From Fistularia commersonii (lineage: Eukaryota > Chordata > Actinopteri > Syngnathiformes > Fistulariidae): a stretch of DNA of 64,000 bases. Position numbers and translations under genes: made by a program. Below the pieces are notes generated by a model. That model worked only from the letters and a program-made list of their open reading frames with translations, did no database searches and was not told where the DNA came from. Positions 45,556-56,879 of the stretch are shown here, piece after piece; position 1 is the stretch's first letter; each line of letters opens with the position of its first letter. Location: positions 17,416,001 to 17,480,000 of the forward strand of contig JBBMNZ010000015.1 in assembly GCA_037954325.1 (NCBI GenBank), given 5' to 3'.

Positions 45556-48324
45556 ATGAAGACCATCCTAGCCGCGTACTCCGGCGTCCTTAAAGGTAAG
45601 AAGCGGAGGAGATGTTTCTTGGTTACCTGTCACCTAAAAAGCGTTATTTCGATTTATCTCATTTTATTTAATTCTTCCTCCCTTCACCCACAGAAATGCC
45701 AAGTCATGAGTCGTGACACACATAGAGTCGGTGGTCTTATTTTTTAAGCTAGCATCAGGCCGTCAAGGTGATGCTGCAATGAAGTCAAAATCAGTAAAAT
45801 AAATTGAAATCATTTCTTTTTTAATTCACAGATTATTAATATAATGATTATTTATTATGTTTGGTTGCTGGGAAATAAAGATAGAATACACAAGCTGAAA
45901 TATTTGACTTCACCTGTTGAAATGAAATGCAACTATTTGAGTCTTATAACCTTTCAATGCTAAACTATTTTGCTTTAAAATAAAAAAAAAGTGAAATAAT
46001 GAAAGTTTCATTTGCAAATCTACGAAGCCTCATCTCCTCCTTCCATCTGTCCACATCTGGAGGAGGTATAAAAGTATCGATTGAGAGACAACAGGTTGCT
46101 CCATCTGCTGGACGTGCAGCGTTTGTTTACTTTTCTGTCCGGCGACCGGTTTGATCCGGATCCCAGCAGGACCAGGACTGTCAAATTCAACCACAAACAA
46201 ACCGATTGCGCTCCATCGGGCCCAGACTCCATCGTCAATAGTCCCAAGGAGTCAGGGTTTTACCTCCGACGGCTCGCTGAGGGGTTATTTTCAGTCCGCG
46301 CAGATAGGATTAGACCAAGTGATTTACTGAAGTTCAGGTCTTGGTCTAATTGGCTGTGAGAACTCCGACTCCGAGACTCCGACCGGTTTCGCTCTTCACA
46401 TGTTGCTCTTCAGCGACGGTTGTCGTTGCTTTTTGGAAGAGATAATATCACCCCAGGAGGTCTGCAACTGCTGCATCTTATCAGAATAATTCCCCAAGAT
46501 CTCTGTACCTTCTGCAATCCTGCTATTTCAATATCTAAAATATCTTTTTTAAATTTGTGTCCAGGCACCGGCTGCAGCATCCTCTCTGCCCTGCAGGACC
46601 TACCGTCAGCATTTTGGCCCTGCAGATCCAAGATGGAGAAACAGCTGCAGGTCATCTCCGTCCTGCAGTGGGTCGTCACTTTCCTAGCCCTGGGTAAGTG
46701 TTTGCATTTCGCTTAAGCTGTGAGAGTCAGGAAACTAAGTGCAGGAGGCTTTAGTCCCATTAGTCTCATTATAAGGAGGTCAGATCACTAAGCCGTGCCC
46801 GTTCAGGGTCTACGGAGAAGAATCATGACGTCTGTGTGTAAACATATTTACTCGCCGTTAAAAAAGTGAAGTGATGGATCTGCAGATTTTGACACACGAG
46901 GCGTTTTTTGAAAAATAAAATTATCCACTCGCCAGCGTCTAAATGTTCTTTGAATCCTTTCCCGGAGTTGAAGAGGCAGGAGAATGACTTTTGCGACACC
47001 ACAAATGTTGTGAGACAGTCCAGCACTCGTGATACCAGGGTCTAATGTGAGCAGTAGATGCTTTATTTGATTGTATTTGAAATTTGTTCATCCTGCATGA
47101 CTGTGTTATTTTGCAATTAAACCGTGATATACTTGCACATGTTTGGAGAGCCCCAAAATTCCCATTTTAAATTGCTTTAGAGATTTTTCTGCAGGTGAAA
47201 GTTAGACTTCCGAGTGCATGGACACAAAACTGAAGCCCAGTCTTCACGCAAAATGATTTCACGCCCCCGTCGGCGGAACTTTAAAATCTTGACGCCATTT
47301 TAAATGCATGGAGGTGGACTATTTGTGCCTCATAGTAGATTTACGCGTCTCTCTGCTCTCTTGCTCTGCAGGGGCTGTCTGCACCGTCCTGCTCATCTAC
47401 ATGTTCTGGACCGACTGCTGGTTCATCGCTGCTGTTTACACAGCGTGGCTCATCTTCGACTGGAACACCCCGAAACAAGGCAATGAACTAGACACTTTTA
47501 TCCAAACAAATAGACAAAAAAAAACCTCCCTTTTGCAATGGTGGAAACACTAATGTGATGAAAGGCAAAGCCGGTGGCTCTGGAAACATCTGTCCAGCTC
47601 GACTGGAGTTGGAGTGTGTCAGCAAGTGGGGGTGTCATTTCACGCTCAAATTTGCCGTGTTTTGTTGTATCTACAAATAACTCACCATTTCATGCCTACA
47701 GTATCAGTCCGCTCGCATGAAAGCTCGGTCCTGTCCTGGATATCAGTGTGGACGTTATGCAAATGAACGCTCTGAGACTCTTACCTAAGCCCTGGGTAGC
47801 TTGCTGTTTTTTTTTTTTTTTCTTTTGTAACGATTAGCACCAACAATGGCAGCATTGTGATGCCGAGCCGTCCATATAAGAATAAATCACAAGTTCTTCT
47901 TGATGTAACTCTCGGGCCAAAGGTGGAGTTTCTCAGTCGGGGCCTGGTGAGCGCCGACCAATGAAAGCCTAGATAATCCACCGACGCCCCCACGGGAATT
48001 TCAATCGAGGGATTCTGTTTATTTTTGACCACTTGTGGCTTTATCAGTCAATAAATGTCTTAAAAACTAAACGAACCAAGAGATAATGCGTAAAACCATC
48101 CCATCGTCAAGTAGCAATTCAAAAACCCGTCCTTCCCTTCAGAACTCTTCTCTCAACTTGTGAATAATTTGAAATAACATCTTTTTCCGTGATGTAACGG
48201 TGTTTTGTTTTTTCATTTTTGGTTTTATCAGGTGGCAGGAGGTCATCGTGGGTGAGGAGCTGGACGGTGTGGACGTATTTCCGAGACTATTTCCCCATCA
48301 GGGTAGGCATATCATTGCAGATCC

Positions 48325-48368
<44 letters not shown>

Positions 48369-49574
48369 CACAGAACAACTAGAGGTGTGGAAGACGTTTT
48401 GTTCCTGCGAGACACCAGCACATCCTTACCCGCCCTCTCCAGGGGAGTCACCGCTGTGTGACTTTCAGCTGGATCATCACTTTCCTGTCGTATAAAGGTC
48501 TGTCTCCAGGAGATAAACTTATCTGAGGAGGGTCAGATCTGCGCTGCGTTCTGTTCCCAGCCCGTGATCACAGAACGCAGCCTCCACTCTGACTTTTAGA
48601 CTTTGTCCCATCAGATAGGCCCACTGTTTTTTTCTGCTCTTGTCATTTTTTTTTTTTAACACAGAAGAACCTCGACTCAGTTTGATGATCACGCTCCTCT
48701 GTTTGACTATTTGTTCACAAATCTGGCAACGAACTTCAAAACCTCACCATATCGAAGGTCATATCACCTATTAAACCAACGTTAACCCTCGTGGAATCCC
48801 TTTTTGGCGTCCGTGAGGTTTCCAGCTCCGGTGTGAAACCCCTCTCCCTGCCGCTGGACTTTGTCCGTCACATTGATCCGCGCTCAGTGCTCGGACGACG
48901 AGAAGCTGATGAGATCATTACGACATCTCCCAGACGCTCAGACCCTCGAAACCGGCACTTCGTTATCAGCGTCGCCTTTTAGTTTGTGAGTCAAAGTAAA
49001 AGGCTCATCTCAGAGCGTTAAGGCAGATTTGTCCTCCCATCGCTCGGACTTTGCCGTCTCTATCTCCGGGGCAATTAGCTGGTTCTGCTCCATATCTAGC
49101 ATGAACATTTGACTTATTAATATGAGCTGGCAGGGTCGGGACAAAGTCCAAAGCAGCGTCGGGCCCTCAGGAGAGGCTGTTACGAAAAGGTTACCCACGG
49201 AGGAGCGACGCACCCCCTCCCCGCCGGCGGGAAGCGTCCCGTAATGTCACGCTTCCCAGGTGAAGCCCAGCGCTACTATGGGGATCTTGAAAGTGATCTC
49301 ATTTACTTATGCTGTTATGCAACGATGTTGTTTGATTAGCTCCGGCGGCCGCTGTGTTTACCTTGTTTTTTTTTTTTTTTTTGCTAATGGATCAGACGGA
49401 CTCGGACGGGCTTCCGATTATATATTTTTTCAATGCTTGTGCTTTACGGACTCTGTTATTTTACAGCTCCTTCAGCACAGACATGCAGAGCTCGAGCCGA
49501 TAAGATGCCTCAGATACGATCCATCCGAACGAGGCCCTCGGAGGATATAAGAGGATCGATATTATCGGAAAATG

Positions 49575-49625
<51 letters not shown>

Positions 49626-52600
49626 TCGGAAAAAACGTTTTAGCCTTAACTTTGACACTTTATATTTCATTTGTATTTCTTATTCTCCCTCCTTCCTACT
49701 TTTATCTATTATTGTTATGTTTTACTTGAAACTCTGGCACAACAATTTCCTTCGGGATAAATAAAGTTGTTCTTATTCTTACTCTTATTCTTTAACGTTG
49801 AAATACGGCCATGGTGACGAGGCGAAATCACACCGGGCCTTGATTTTAATAGTTTTTCTGCATTTCTTTTAGAAGAAGGACTTGTTATATATCAATAGTT
49901 ACACATGAATAGAAGGCGCATCGAGAATCATCGCTCAACTAGTCGAGCAACGGTTGGCGCTGATGCACAGATGGTTTTCATGTTCAAATGAAGAAAGCCT
50001 CATCTGAGGCAGATCTTCTGCCCTCACGCTTTCCAGCAGTCCTGCCCCCCCTCATCCAAAACCCCTTATTATGGAAATCGGCCTCACTGGGCCTCTCTGT
50101 GTTTTTGTCCGGCAGCTAATTAAAACCCACAACCTGCCGCCCAACCGGAACTACATCTTCGGCTACCATCCCCATGGCATCTTTTGTTTCGGCGCCTTCT
50201 GCAACTTCGGCACGGAGGCCACGGGCTTCTCCAAGAAATTCCCGGGCATCAGACCCTCGCTGGCCACCCTGGCGGGGAACTTTCGCCTGCCGGTGCTCCG
50301 GGACTACCTGATGTCTGGAGGTGAGGGGGACTCGGGACATCTCGCGGCCCTTCTAGGTCTGTTTGCGGGACCGGACCTTTGTCCTCTCGCGGAGCTAAAA
50401 TAGCTTCTGTTTACCTAGATCTGCTGATCTGAGCGCAGAAAGTTGGTCGTTCTGTACAGATGAGCTGTTTGCTCAGCGCAGATAAAGTACACCTCACTTC
50501 AGAAGCACTGACGACCGCGATCCTCACTTGATTGGATTTCACGGCATCAAAACAGAGGCAGCCTTGCACTCGAAGGGAAAACCAAACTGTGTTTTGTCGC
50601 TTTTAGGTATCTGCCCGGTGAACAAGAACTCCATCGACTACCTGCTGTCCTGTAACGGCACCGGGAACGCCGTGGTCATCGTGGTTGGCGGCGCTGCGGA
50701 GTCCCTGAGCTGCGCGCCGGGCATGAACTCCGTCATCCTGAAGAACCGCAAGGGCTTCGTGAGGCTGGCCCTGCAGAAAGGGTGAGCGCACGTGCTGCGA
50801 CCGGGACCCCAGATCAGCGCTAGCGGAAAGGTCGGCGATTCCACCCTTAGAGCCTCGCCAGGTCCTGCTGACCTTCTGGAGCTGCAACCTCAAACCAGCT
50901 TGTTTTCCTCCTTAAATATCACCGGGGGATTAGCTCAGGGTTCACACCGTCCAAAGAGGCTTAAAGCTGGAAAAGACGTGCGCTCATGTAGCGCGCTAGC
51001 CACAACAACTGGGTTAGAAATACAGCTGAGTATATATACTGCTCAAAAAAAATAAAGGGAGCACCTAAACGACACAATGGAGCTCCAAGTCAATCACACT
51101 TGTGTGAAATCAAAGTGTCCACTTAGGAAGCGACACTGATTCACTTGGACTTGGACATTACGTCAATGTGGGATCAACCTGGAGTGTGTTTTTACACTTT
51201 TAGTTGGAACGTGACTCCAAATCCAGACCTCCATTTGATTTCCATTGATCATTTTTGTGTAATTTTGTTGTCAGCACATTCAGCTATGCAAAGTACAAAG
51301 TATTTCATGAGAATATTTCATTGGTTCACATCTAGGACGTGTTATTTTGGTGTTCCCTTTATTTTTTCGGAGGATTGTCGTTGGATACGAAAGGCTTTCT
51401 CAACCTTTCATTAATCTCAATCCAAACAGGGCGTTTCAATTGACGTGACGGGGAACGTCAAAGTCCAGCTGTAGATTAAAAACTTGTATTTAATGTCCCT
51501 GTTTGGAAAAACGATCATTTTACATTTTTAATCCCGGGTTAAAGGCAGTTCAAGAAAGAGGTGACTTGAGTACAATATTTGGGTAGCAGAAATATATATG
51601 TTGCCTCATCAAGATAAATATTCAAAGTTTACTATTGACCTAGAAATGACTAGAAACTAGAAACTAGAAATGACTGACTAGACTATTCAACAGGATCTTA
51701 GAGAGTGAGAAGATGCCTGAAGAATGGAGACAAAGTGTGATGGTGCCTATTTTTAAGAATAAAGGGGATGTGCAAAATTGTGGCAACTATAGAGGGATAA
51801 AGTTGATGAGCCATACAATGAAGCTATGGGAGAGAAGTTATGTTTTGGAGAGAAGCTCAGAGAAGCCAGACTGAGATGGTTGGGTCACGGACAGAGGAGG
51901 GATAGTGAATATATTGGTAGACGGATGCTGGAGTTGGAGCTGCCAGGCAAGAGGTCTGGAGGAAGACCAAAGAGAAGATTTATGGACGTAGTGAGAGAAG
52001 ATATGAAGGTAGTTGGTGTGAGAGAGGAGGATCCAGAGAATAGGGTGAGATGGAGAAAGTTGACTCGCTGTGGCGACACCTGACGGGAAAAGCCGAAAGA
52101 AGAAGAAGAAGACTATTGACCTAGAAATGACGCAACAGGTTGGCGATTACGGGCGGTTGGCACACTGCACACCGTGAGCCACACGGTTCGGTGATAAGGT
52201 CAGCGCCGTTGGTACGAGCCATGGCGTTAGCCGGCGTTAGCATCGCCTCTGTCGCGTCTTTACTCTGCCGTTTTATGACGCGGTTGCTGTAAACCCATAA
52301 AAGAAGAAGGTGTGGAGTCGGGTGATGGTGAAGACTGACCCTCCGCCCGTCGCTCCCTCAGGTCCGACCTGGTTCCCGTCTATTCCTTCGGGGAGAACGA
52401 CGCCTACAAGCAGGTGATCCTGGAGGAGGGGACCTACTGGAGAGCTCTCCAGAAGAAGCTCCAGAAGCTGTTGGGCTTCGCTCCGTGCCTTTTCCACGGA
52501 TGCGGCCTCTTCTTCGGCAACTCTTGGGGCATCGTGCCTTACAGCAAACCCATCACCACCATAGGCAAGTTTGTGCACGTGTGTTTGCTTAGAAGCGCAG

Positions 52601-52909
52601 AATAGGGGTTGAAATGCCAGAAATACTCTGTTTACTACGGGACAACACTCCAATGTATATTTGCTTTGCACAACCTTGAGCGCATTAATGTTTAACGCCG
52701 AGTCCCTCCCGTCGGTCTGACCGACGCTTTCTTCCAATCGCCTTTTCCTTACAGTCGGAGAGCCGATCACCGTGCCAAAAATCGAGAACCCGGACAACGA
52801 TATCGTCAATTTGTACCACGCCATGTACGTCAAGTCCCTGCAGAGCCTTTTCGACAAGTACAAAACCCGATTCGGGCTGAAGGAGAGCGACGTCCTGTAC
52901 ATCGAGTGA
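45556..52909 (+). CDS. dgat2: Diacylglycerol O-acyltransferase 2
   Basis: Eight exons: 45556-45595, 46565-46693, 47372-47479, 48232-48302, 50116-50320, 50607-50781, 52362-52564 and 52755-52909, giving 361 residues. DGAT2 esterifies diacylglycerol with acyl-CoA to triacylglycerol at the ER and lipid droplets. The start 'MKTILAAYSGVLKGTGCSIL' matches vertebrate DGAT2 but lacks about 27 residues of the human N-terminus, as in other fish. Hydrophobic segments are at about 43-66 and 70-87, with 'FLALGAVC' fitting the lipid-binding motif. The signature HPHG is at 134-137 ('FGYHPHGIFCFGAF'), followed by 'PGIRPSLATLAGNFRLPVLR', 'VVIVVGGAAESLS', 'VYSFGENDAYKQV' and 'VPYSKPITTIVGEPITVPK'. Exons 3 and 7 end at GC, not GT, donors (47480, 52565). 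It lies directly downstream of its paralogue mogat2. The start ATG has G at -3. Confidence 0.97.
48303..50115 (+). other. dgat2 intron 4 with microsatellites and a LINE tail
   Basis: CA run at about 48331-48364, T run near 49368-49383, (AAT)n at about 49575-49624, and 'aacaatttccttcgggataa' at 49741, a fish LINE/SINE 3' tail. No exon is missed here: flanking exons join in frame as in the mogat2 paralogue. Confidence 0.75.
51039..51371. mobile_element. Tc1-type MITE in dgat2 intron 6
   Basis: The left end follows TA with 'ctgctcaaaaaaaataaagg'. The right end 'gtgttccctttattttttc' is its imperfect inverse. The interior 'gaatatttcattggttcaca' is typical of a common fish Tc1-derived MITE. Confidence 0.7.
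51690..52112 (+). pseudogene. RTE-type LINE, internally deleted
   Basis: It starts in the reverse transcriptase core ('SEKMPEEWRQSVMVPIFKNK', 'NCGNYRGIKLMSHTMKLWER') and jumps directly to the C-terminal region ('ARLRWLGHGQRRDSEYIGRR', 'GGRPKRRFMDVVREDMKVVG', 'NRVRWRKLTRCGDT', stop at 52081). It ends 'gggaaaagccgaaagaagaa', the usual RTE tail. Most of the catalytic domain is deleted. It lies in dgat2 intron 6, in the gene's orientation. Confidence 0.8.
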
Positions 52910-53951
52910 AAGAGCCCATCGTGGACATCAGTGCCGGTCCAATCTTGGTGCCTGTCTTTGGTTATCTCTGGACTCTACTTCCCTCCTCACACCAGCAAGT
53001 CGGTTAAAGCGACCCGCGACGCCACGCCATCTTACGCAAGAGCGACATCTCCTGCCGCCGCCGTCGCCGCCGGTGACCGGACCATCACAGCAGATACTTT
53101 CGAGTCCCACGTCAATACATGTGCCTTTCTTTGAACTCATCCACATCTTCTCAGTACAGGTATCAAGGTTGGACGGCTTTCCTGCAGGGGACCGGCCCAC
53201 GACACGACGGACTTCCGAACAAGTGCCGACTTTTGCGTAACACTTCACGCGCCCGTGTAATTCTCCCCCTTAAACTGAGCCTGATCCCAAGATATGCTAC
53301 GAGCACAAGCAATGCAAATGGAAGGTCCCACGTTGACGCCGGGTGATGATCAGCCCAAAGGTTAATTGAGCCAAAGATCTGCAGAACGTCGTCCTCGGAC
53401 GTGCACGCGGCAACGGCGACAGAGGAATTCTCCCCCGGATTCATGCGATGAATGAACAATCCATGCGTGCCTGCAATCCCATAATGCCATTAAGTATTAA
53501 TTCTTGCTCTGCGGAGAGGAAACCGAGGCTCGTCTCTGAATGAATATCTCTGATGCACTTTGTTTTAGCGCTAATTTACCTTTTGAGGTTCTTGTTTCCA
53601 GGCAAAAGTGAAAAATTTGCTTTTGATTGGGTTCCCCTCCCGCCTCCCAGAGAGATTTTCATCTCTCGTCCAGGTCCGCACGGACTAAAAGCGAACCTCG
53701 AGTCTTATGAGTCTGCTGCCGCTGACAAGAGGACGGTAGTTTTGTGGCCGCCTGTTGATTCCAGCGGTCGTATCGGTTTTATCGTTCCAGCTTACAAGAT
53801 AATGAAGCGAGGCTCGCGTCGGAGGGCGTCCCTTTCAGCGAGCGTTGTATTTCACAGAAAGATGCCCGGCGGTGTGAATCATGAGAGAGAACGGCGAATC
53901 GGTGAATTGTGGTTTGACCATTGCGACTGTAAGCGGCAGTGATCCCTGTGC

Positions 53952-53968
53952 AATAAATTTGCAATAAA
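53952..53968 (+). promoter_or_regulatory. Polyadenylation signals of dgat2
   Basis: Two canonical 'aataaa' hexamers (53952-53957, 53963-53968), 1.04 kb after the stop, predict a 3' UTR of about 1.08 kb. The intervening region 52910-53951 has no recognised repeat. Confidence 0.6.
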
Positions 53969-54366
53969 CAGTGAAATCCGTATGATGTATGACAACGTCA
54001 GCCTGTGAGTATTTAAATTAAACTTTTGTATATTTTCAGAAGGATATGTTTGCGTGTGGTGTGTGTCTTGCCATCAAAGAGAAAGCAAAAAAAAAAAGTT
54101 GCGCAACAGTCAATCTCGAACACGCGTATCGTCGGTTATTATTGAAGTTAAATAATTACGGCATTTTATCGATATTATTTGATGGATGTGGCTTTTCCTG
54201 CAAAAAATGACAAGTCCATGTCCATCCAAAAAAAGAGCAATTTTTCATGTTTTATCCACAGAAAATCTTTCTCGTCGCTTATTTTAAACCTTTTTTTTTT
54301 TTTAATTTCTAAAAGCATGAAGTGCAAAGCAAATATGGCAATGAGTGAAAAGTCGTGCTAGTGTGC

Positions 54367-54379
54367 TGCCCCCTAGCGG
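54367..54379 (-). promoter_or_regulatory. CTCF-like motif, - orientation
   Basis: The reverse complement 'ccgctagggggca' fits the CTCF core CCASYAGRKGGCR at every position except G for A at position 3. It lies between dgat2 and uvrag. Confidence 0.5.
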
Positions 54380-54435
54380 CGGCTCGGCGCATTGCAGCCA
54401 CCTTTCTCTTGCGGTGCTTGAAAAGTCGGCAGTAG

Positions 54436-54448
54436 CGCCCTCTAGCGG
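54436..54448 (-). promoter_or_regulatory. CTCF-like motif, - orientation
   Basis: The reverse complement 'ccgctagagggcg' is a near-consensus CTCF core, 69 bp from and in the same orientation as the motif at 54367. Confidence 0.5.
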
Positions 54449-54449
54449 T

Positions 54450-55132
54450 AGAAGTACGCAATTACACCCCGCGTTCTTCTCAAGCTGCCATTGAAAAGTC
54501 TAACAACAACAATTCGAGAATATGGTTGGATTTACATAACAATATATGAAACACATCACCGTATTTTTAACAAATTGAATGCATTGTTGCTGACTTAACG
54601 TCCAACACCATTCACAATATATGGTGGTATCACAGTAATGTAAATTGCACAGATTTTACAGATTTATAGAATGACAACAAATATTGGTCGATATGATTAA
54701 TAACACATAGTATTATTGCAGGAGCAAGTTCAATTATCTCATACGTGAATTATCAGTTTTGATTTTACTTTAACAAGTATTGCAATTCTTTGAATGCAAA
54801 GTGTCATTACTTTGCTTAGTATGCAGTCGTACTTGGGCGTTCCCATTGCAGACTGAGTGTTTTTTTTTTTTTCTTTTCTCAAAAGCTGCACCAGATCCTG
54901 TAAAATATAATTTTGTGGTGTGGTTTTACTGGCCAGGTGTGGTTTTACTGACTGTCAGATGGTTCCCATATACTGTTATTGAACACCACCTAGAGGCTAC
55001 TCCTCATTGTTTATACGTGTGTATTCACACCATACAAAAGTAACAGATTTTATTTTAAGTGTGAACTTTTTTTTTGCGTGTGCACAGCTTTCATTTCATG
55101 GAGAAAGTCAATTAGAAAGAGCCCGCAGACCA
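54450..55132. other. dgat2-uvrag spacer, AT-rich
   Basis: No gene or clear element. 'gtgtggttttactg' is repeated at about 54918 and 54938. Confidence 0.4.
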
Positions 55133-55147
55133 GCGTCCAACTGTAAG

Positions 55148-56470
55148 TTTTTTTTTTTTCTTTATTGAACATAAACAGTATAAACAAATATACATATGTA
55201 AGAATAAACATGGCAAGGTTGAATCAAATATCAATGAAACAACCGGACAGAAGGACATTGGTTCTGTGTGTAATCAGAAGTTAACAGTGTTAAAGGTTTG
55301 TGAGAAATGTTAGACAAAAAAGAAAGTAAAAGAAAATAATTAAATAAATAGATCGATAAATAAAAGAAAAAAATAAATCAATTAATAATAAAAAAAAAAA
55401 ACTCGCAAGGGGAATATAACATATATTTACATTGGTGGTTCACAAGAAATCTCAGACATCAAACTGTATATTTTTTGTTTTTTTGATTTTTCAATAACTT
55501 TTAAGGATTTTTTTATATAATTCAAAATCGTTTATAAAGAACGTAAAATTGGGGGAACATTTTTGCATTCTGTTTTTGTGAATGAAGAACTTGTCCAGGC
55601 CTAAAATAACATTGACACATAGTTCATCTCTTTTGTTGCTTAAAAGTAAACCAAATGTTATGTCATCTCTTGAGAAGGAAACTGGTGACGATGAAAAATT
55701 GTCCTCAACCCATTTTGAGTTTTAGCCCAAAAGCCCTGCACTTTTTCGCATGAGAAAAATATATGGTCAGTGGTTTCAATGTTTTCCTCACAAAAGGTAC
55801 AAATATTGTCGTCAATATTAAAGCGTACCCTCAATAATTCCTTAGATGGGTAGATGTCATCATTTTGAAGTGGGTCTCTTTTGCCTTGGGGATTATGGGT
55901 AGATTCAGATACATAGTTGGCAGCGTGGCGATCGATTCCTTATTGAATTTATTTAAAATACTATTTTTGTTTTGACATCCAGGGAATAAGTTTTCAGTAA
56001 AACATTTCCCAGTAAAGGAGTTGCTGCACTTTCTATCCAGAATTGGGTGATAGTGGGTGTAACTGTGGTTGTACGGTTTGGTGCGTCATTATATTTCTGG
56101 TCAGGAATACAAATTGTCGAGGCAGTGCGTTACGTAACTTAATGAACTCTAATGTGGGAGTGTTAAAGCTGTGATTAGTACAGAACTGTCATAGTCTAGA
56201 GGACTGCCATTGTCACCCATCGAGTCAATTATCAACCATATACCTTTCTCAAACCATTCCTTGTAGAATAGAGATTTGTTGTGATGGAAAATTGTCTTTA
56301 ACCCATTTTTGAGTTTTAGCCCAAAAGCCCTGCACTTTTTTGCATGAGAAAAATATATGGACAGGGGTTTCCATGTTGTCTTCACAAAAGGAACAAATAT
56401 TATCTTCAAAATTAAATCGTACCCTCAATAATTCCTTAGATGGATAGATGTCATTGATAATTTTGAAGTG
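55148..56470 (-). mobile_element. 5'-truncated L1-type LINE with target-site duplication
   Basis: On the - strand the element ends in 'aataaagaaaaaaaaaaa' (55163-55148). The 5' part encodes 'RHFKIINDIYPSKELLRVRF', 'FCEDNMETPVHIFFSCKK' and 'FWAKTQKWVKDNF' (56465-56275), the zinc-binding tail of L1/Tx1-type reverse transcriptases. It is flanked by 'gcgtccaactgtaag' (55133-55147) and 'gcgtccaactgtcag' (56471-56485), a 15-bp target duplication with one mismatch. About 180 bp of the coding part is present twice (55690-55865 and 56280-56470). Confidence 0.85.
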
Positions 56471-56879
56471 GCGTCCAACTGTCAGATGCCTGTCACGCTG
56501 TTTGCGCTGCTTCCTCATATTTTGCAGCTTTGACAGATTTCGACTTGAGCCCGCCCACCGTGGATGACGAACACACAAATCAACCAATAACACGCCGATT
56601 TTTCAAACAACGGTTCCGCCTTTACAAGATTGACGTTTACCCGAGCCAATCAGAAGCGTCGATGTCACACCTCCAAACCGGAGACGGATTTCCGAAGCAA
56701 GTCTCGCAACACAGCCCGTAACGTTACTTTGTTTACGTCCCCGTGTGTTAGCTGACAGCTGCTGCTAATCTCGTCTTTTATTACAAAAAAGCCGAATTTG
56801 CTTTAACCGCGTTCGCTCTGCTTGACGAGGATGGGATGTTTCGTCGACTGAGCGGGACCCGGTGAATGCCGACGGGAGG

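Noticed and set aside
47479..47560. GT donor alternatives for dgat2 exon 3 ('tggtggaaac' near 47540)
   Set aside because: Using it adds about 20 unrelated codons and gives the wrong phase for exon 4; the GC donor keeps protein and phase.
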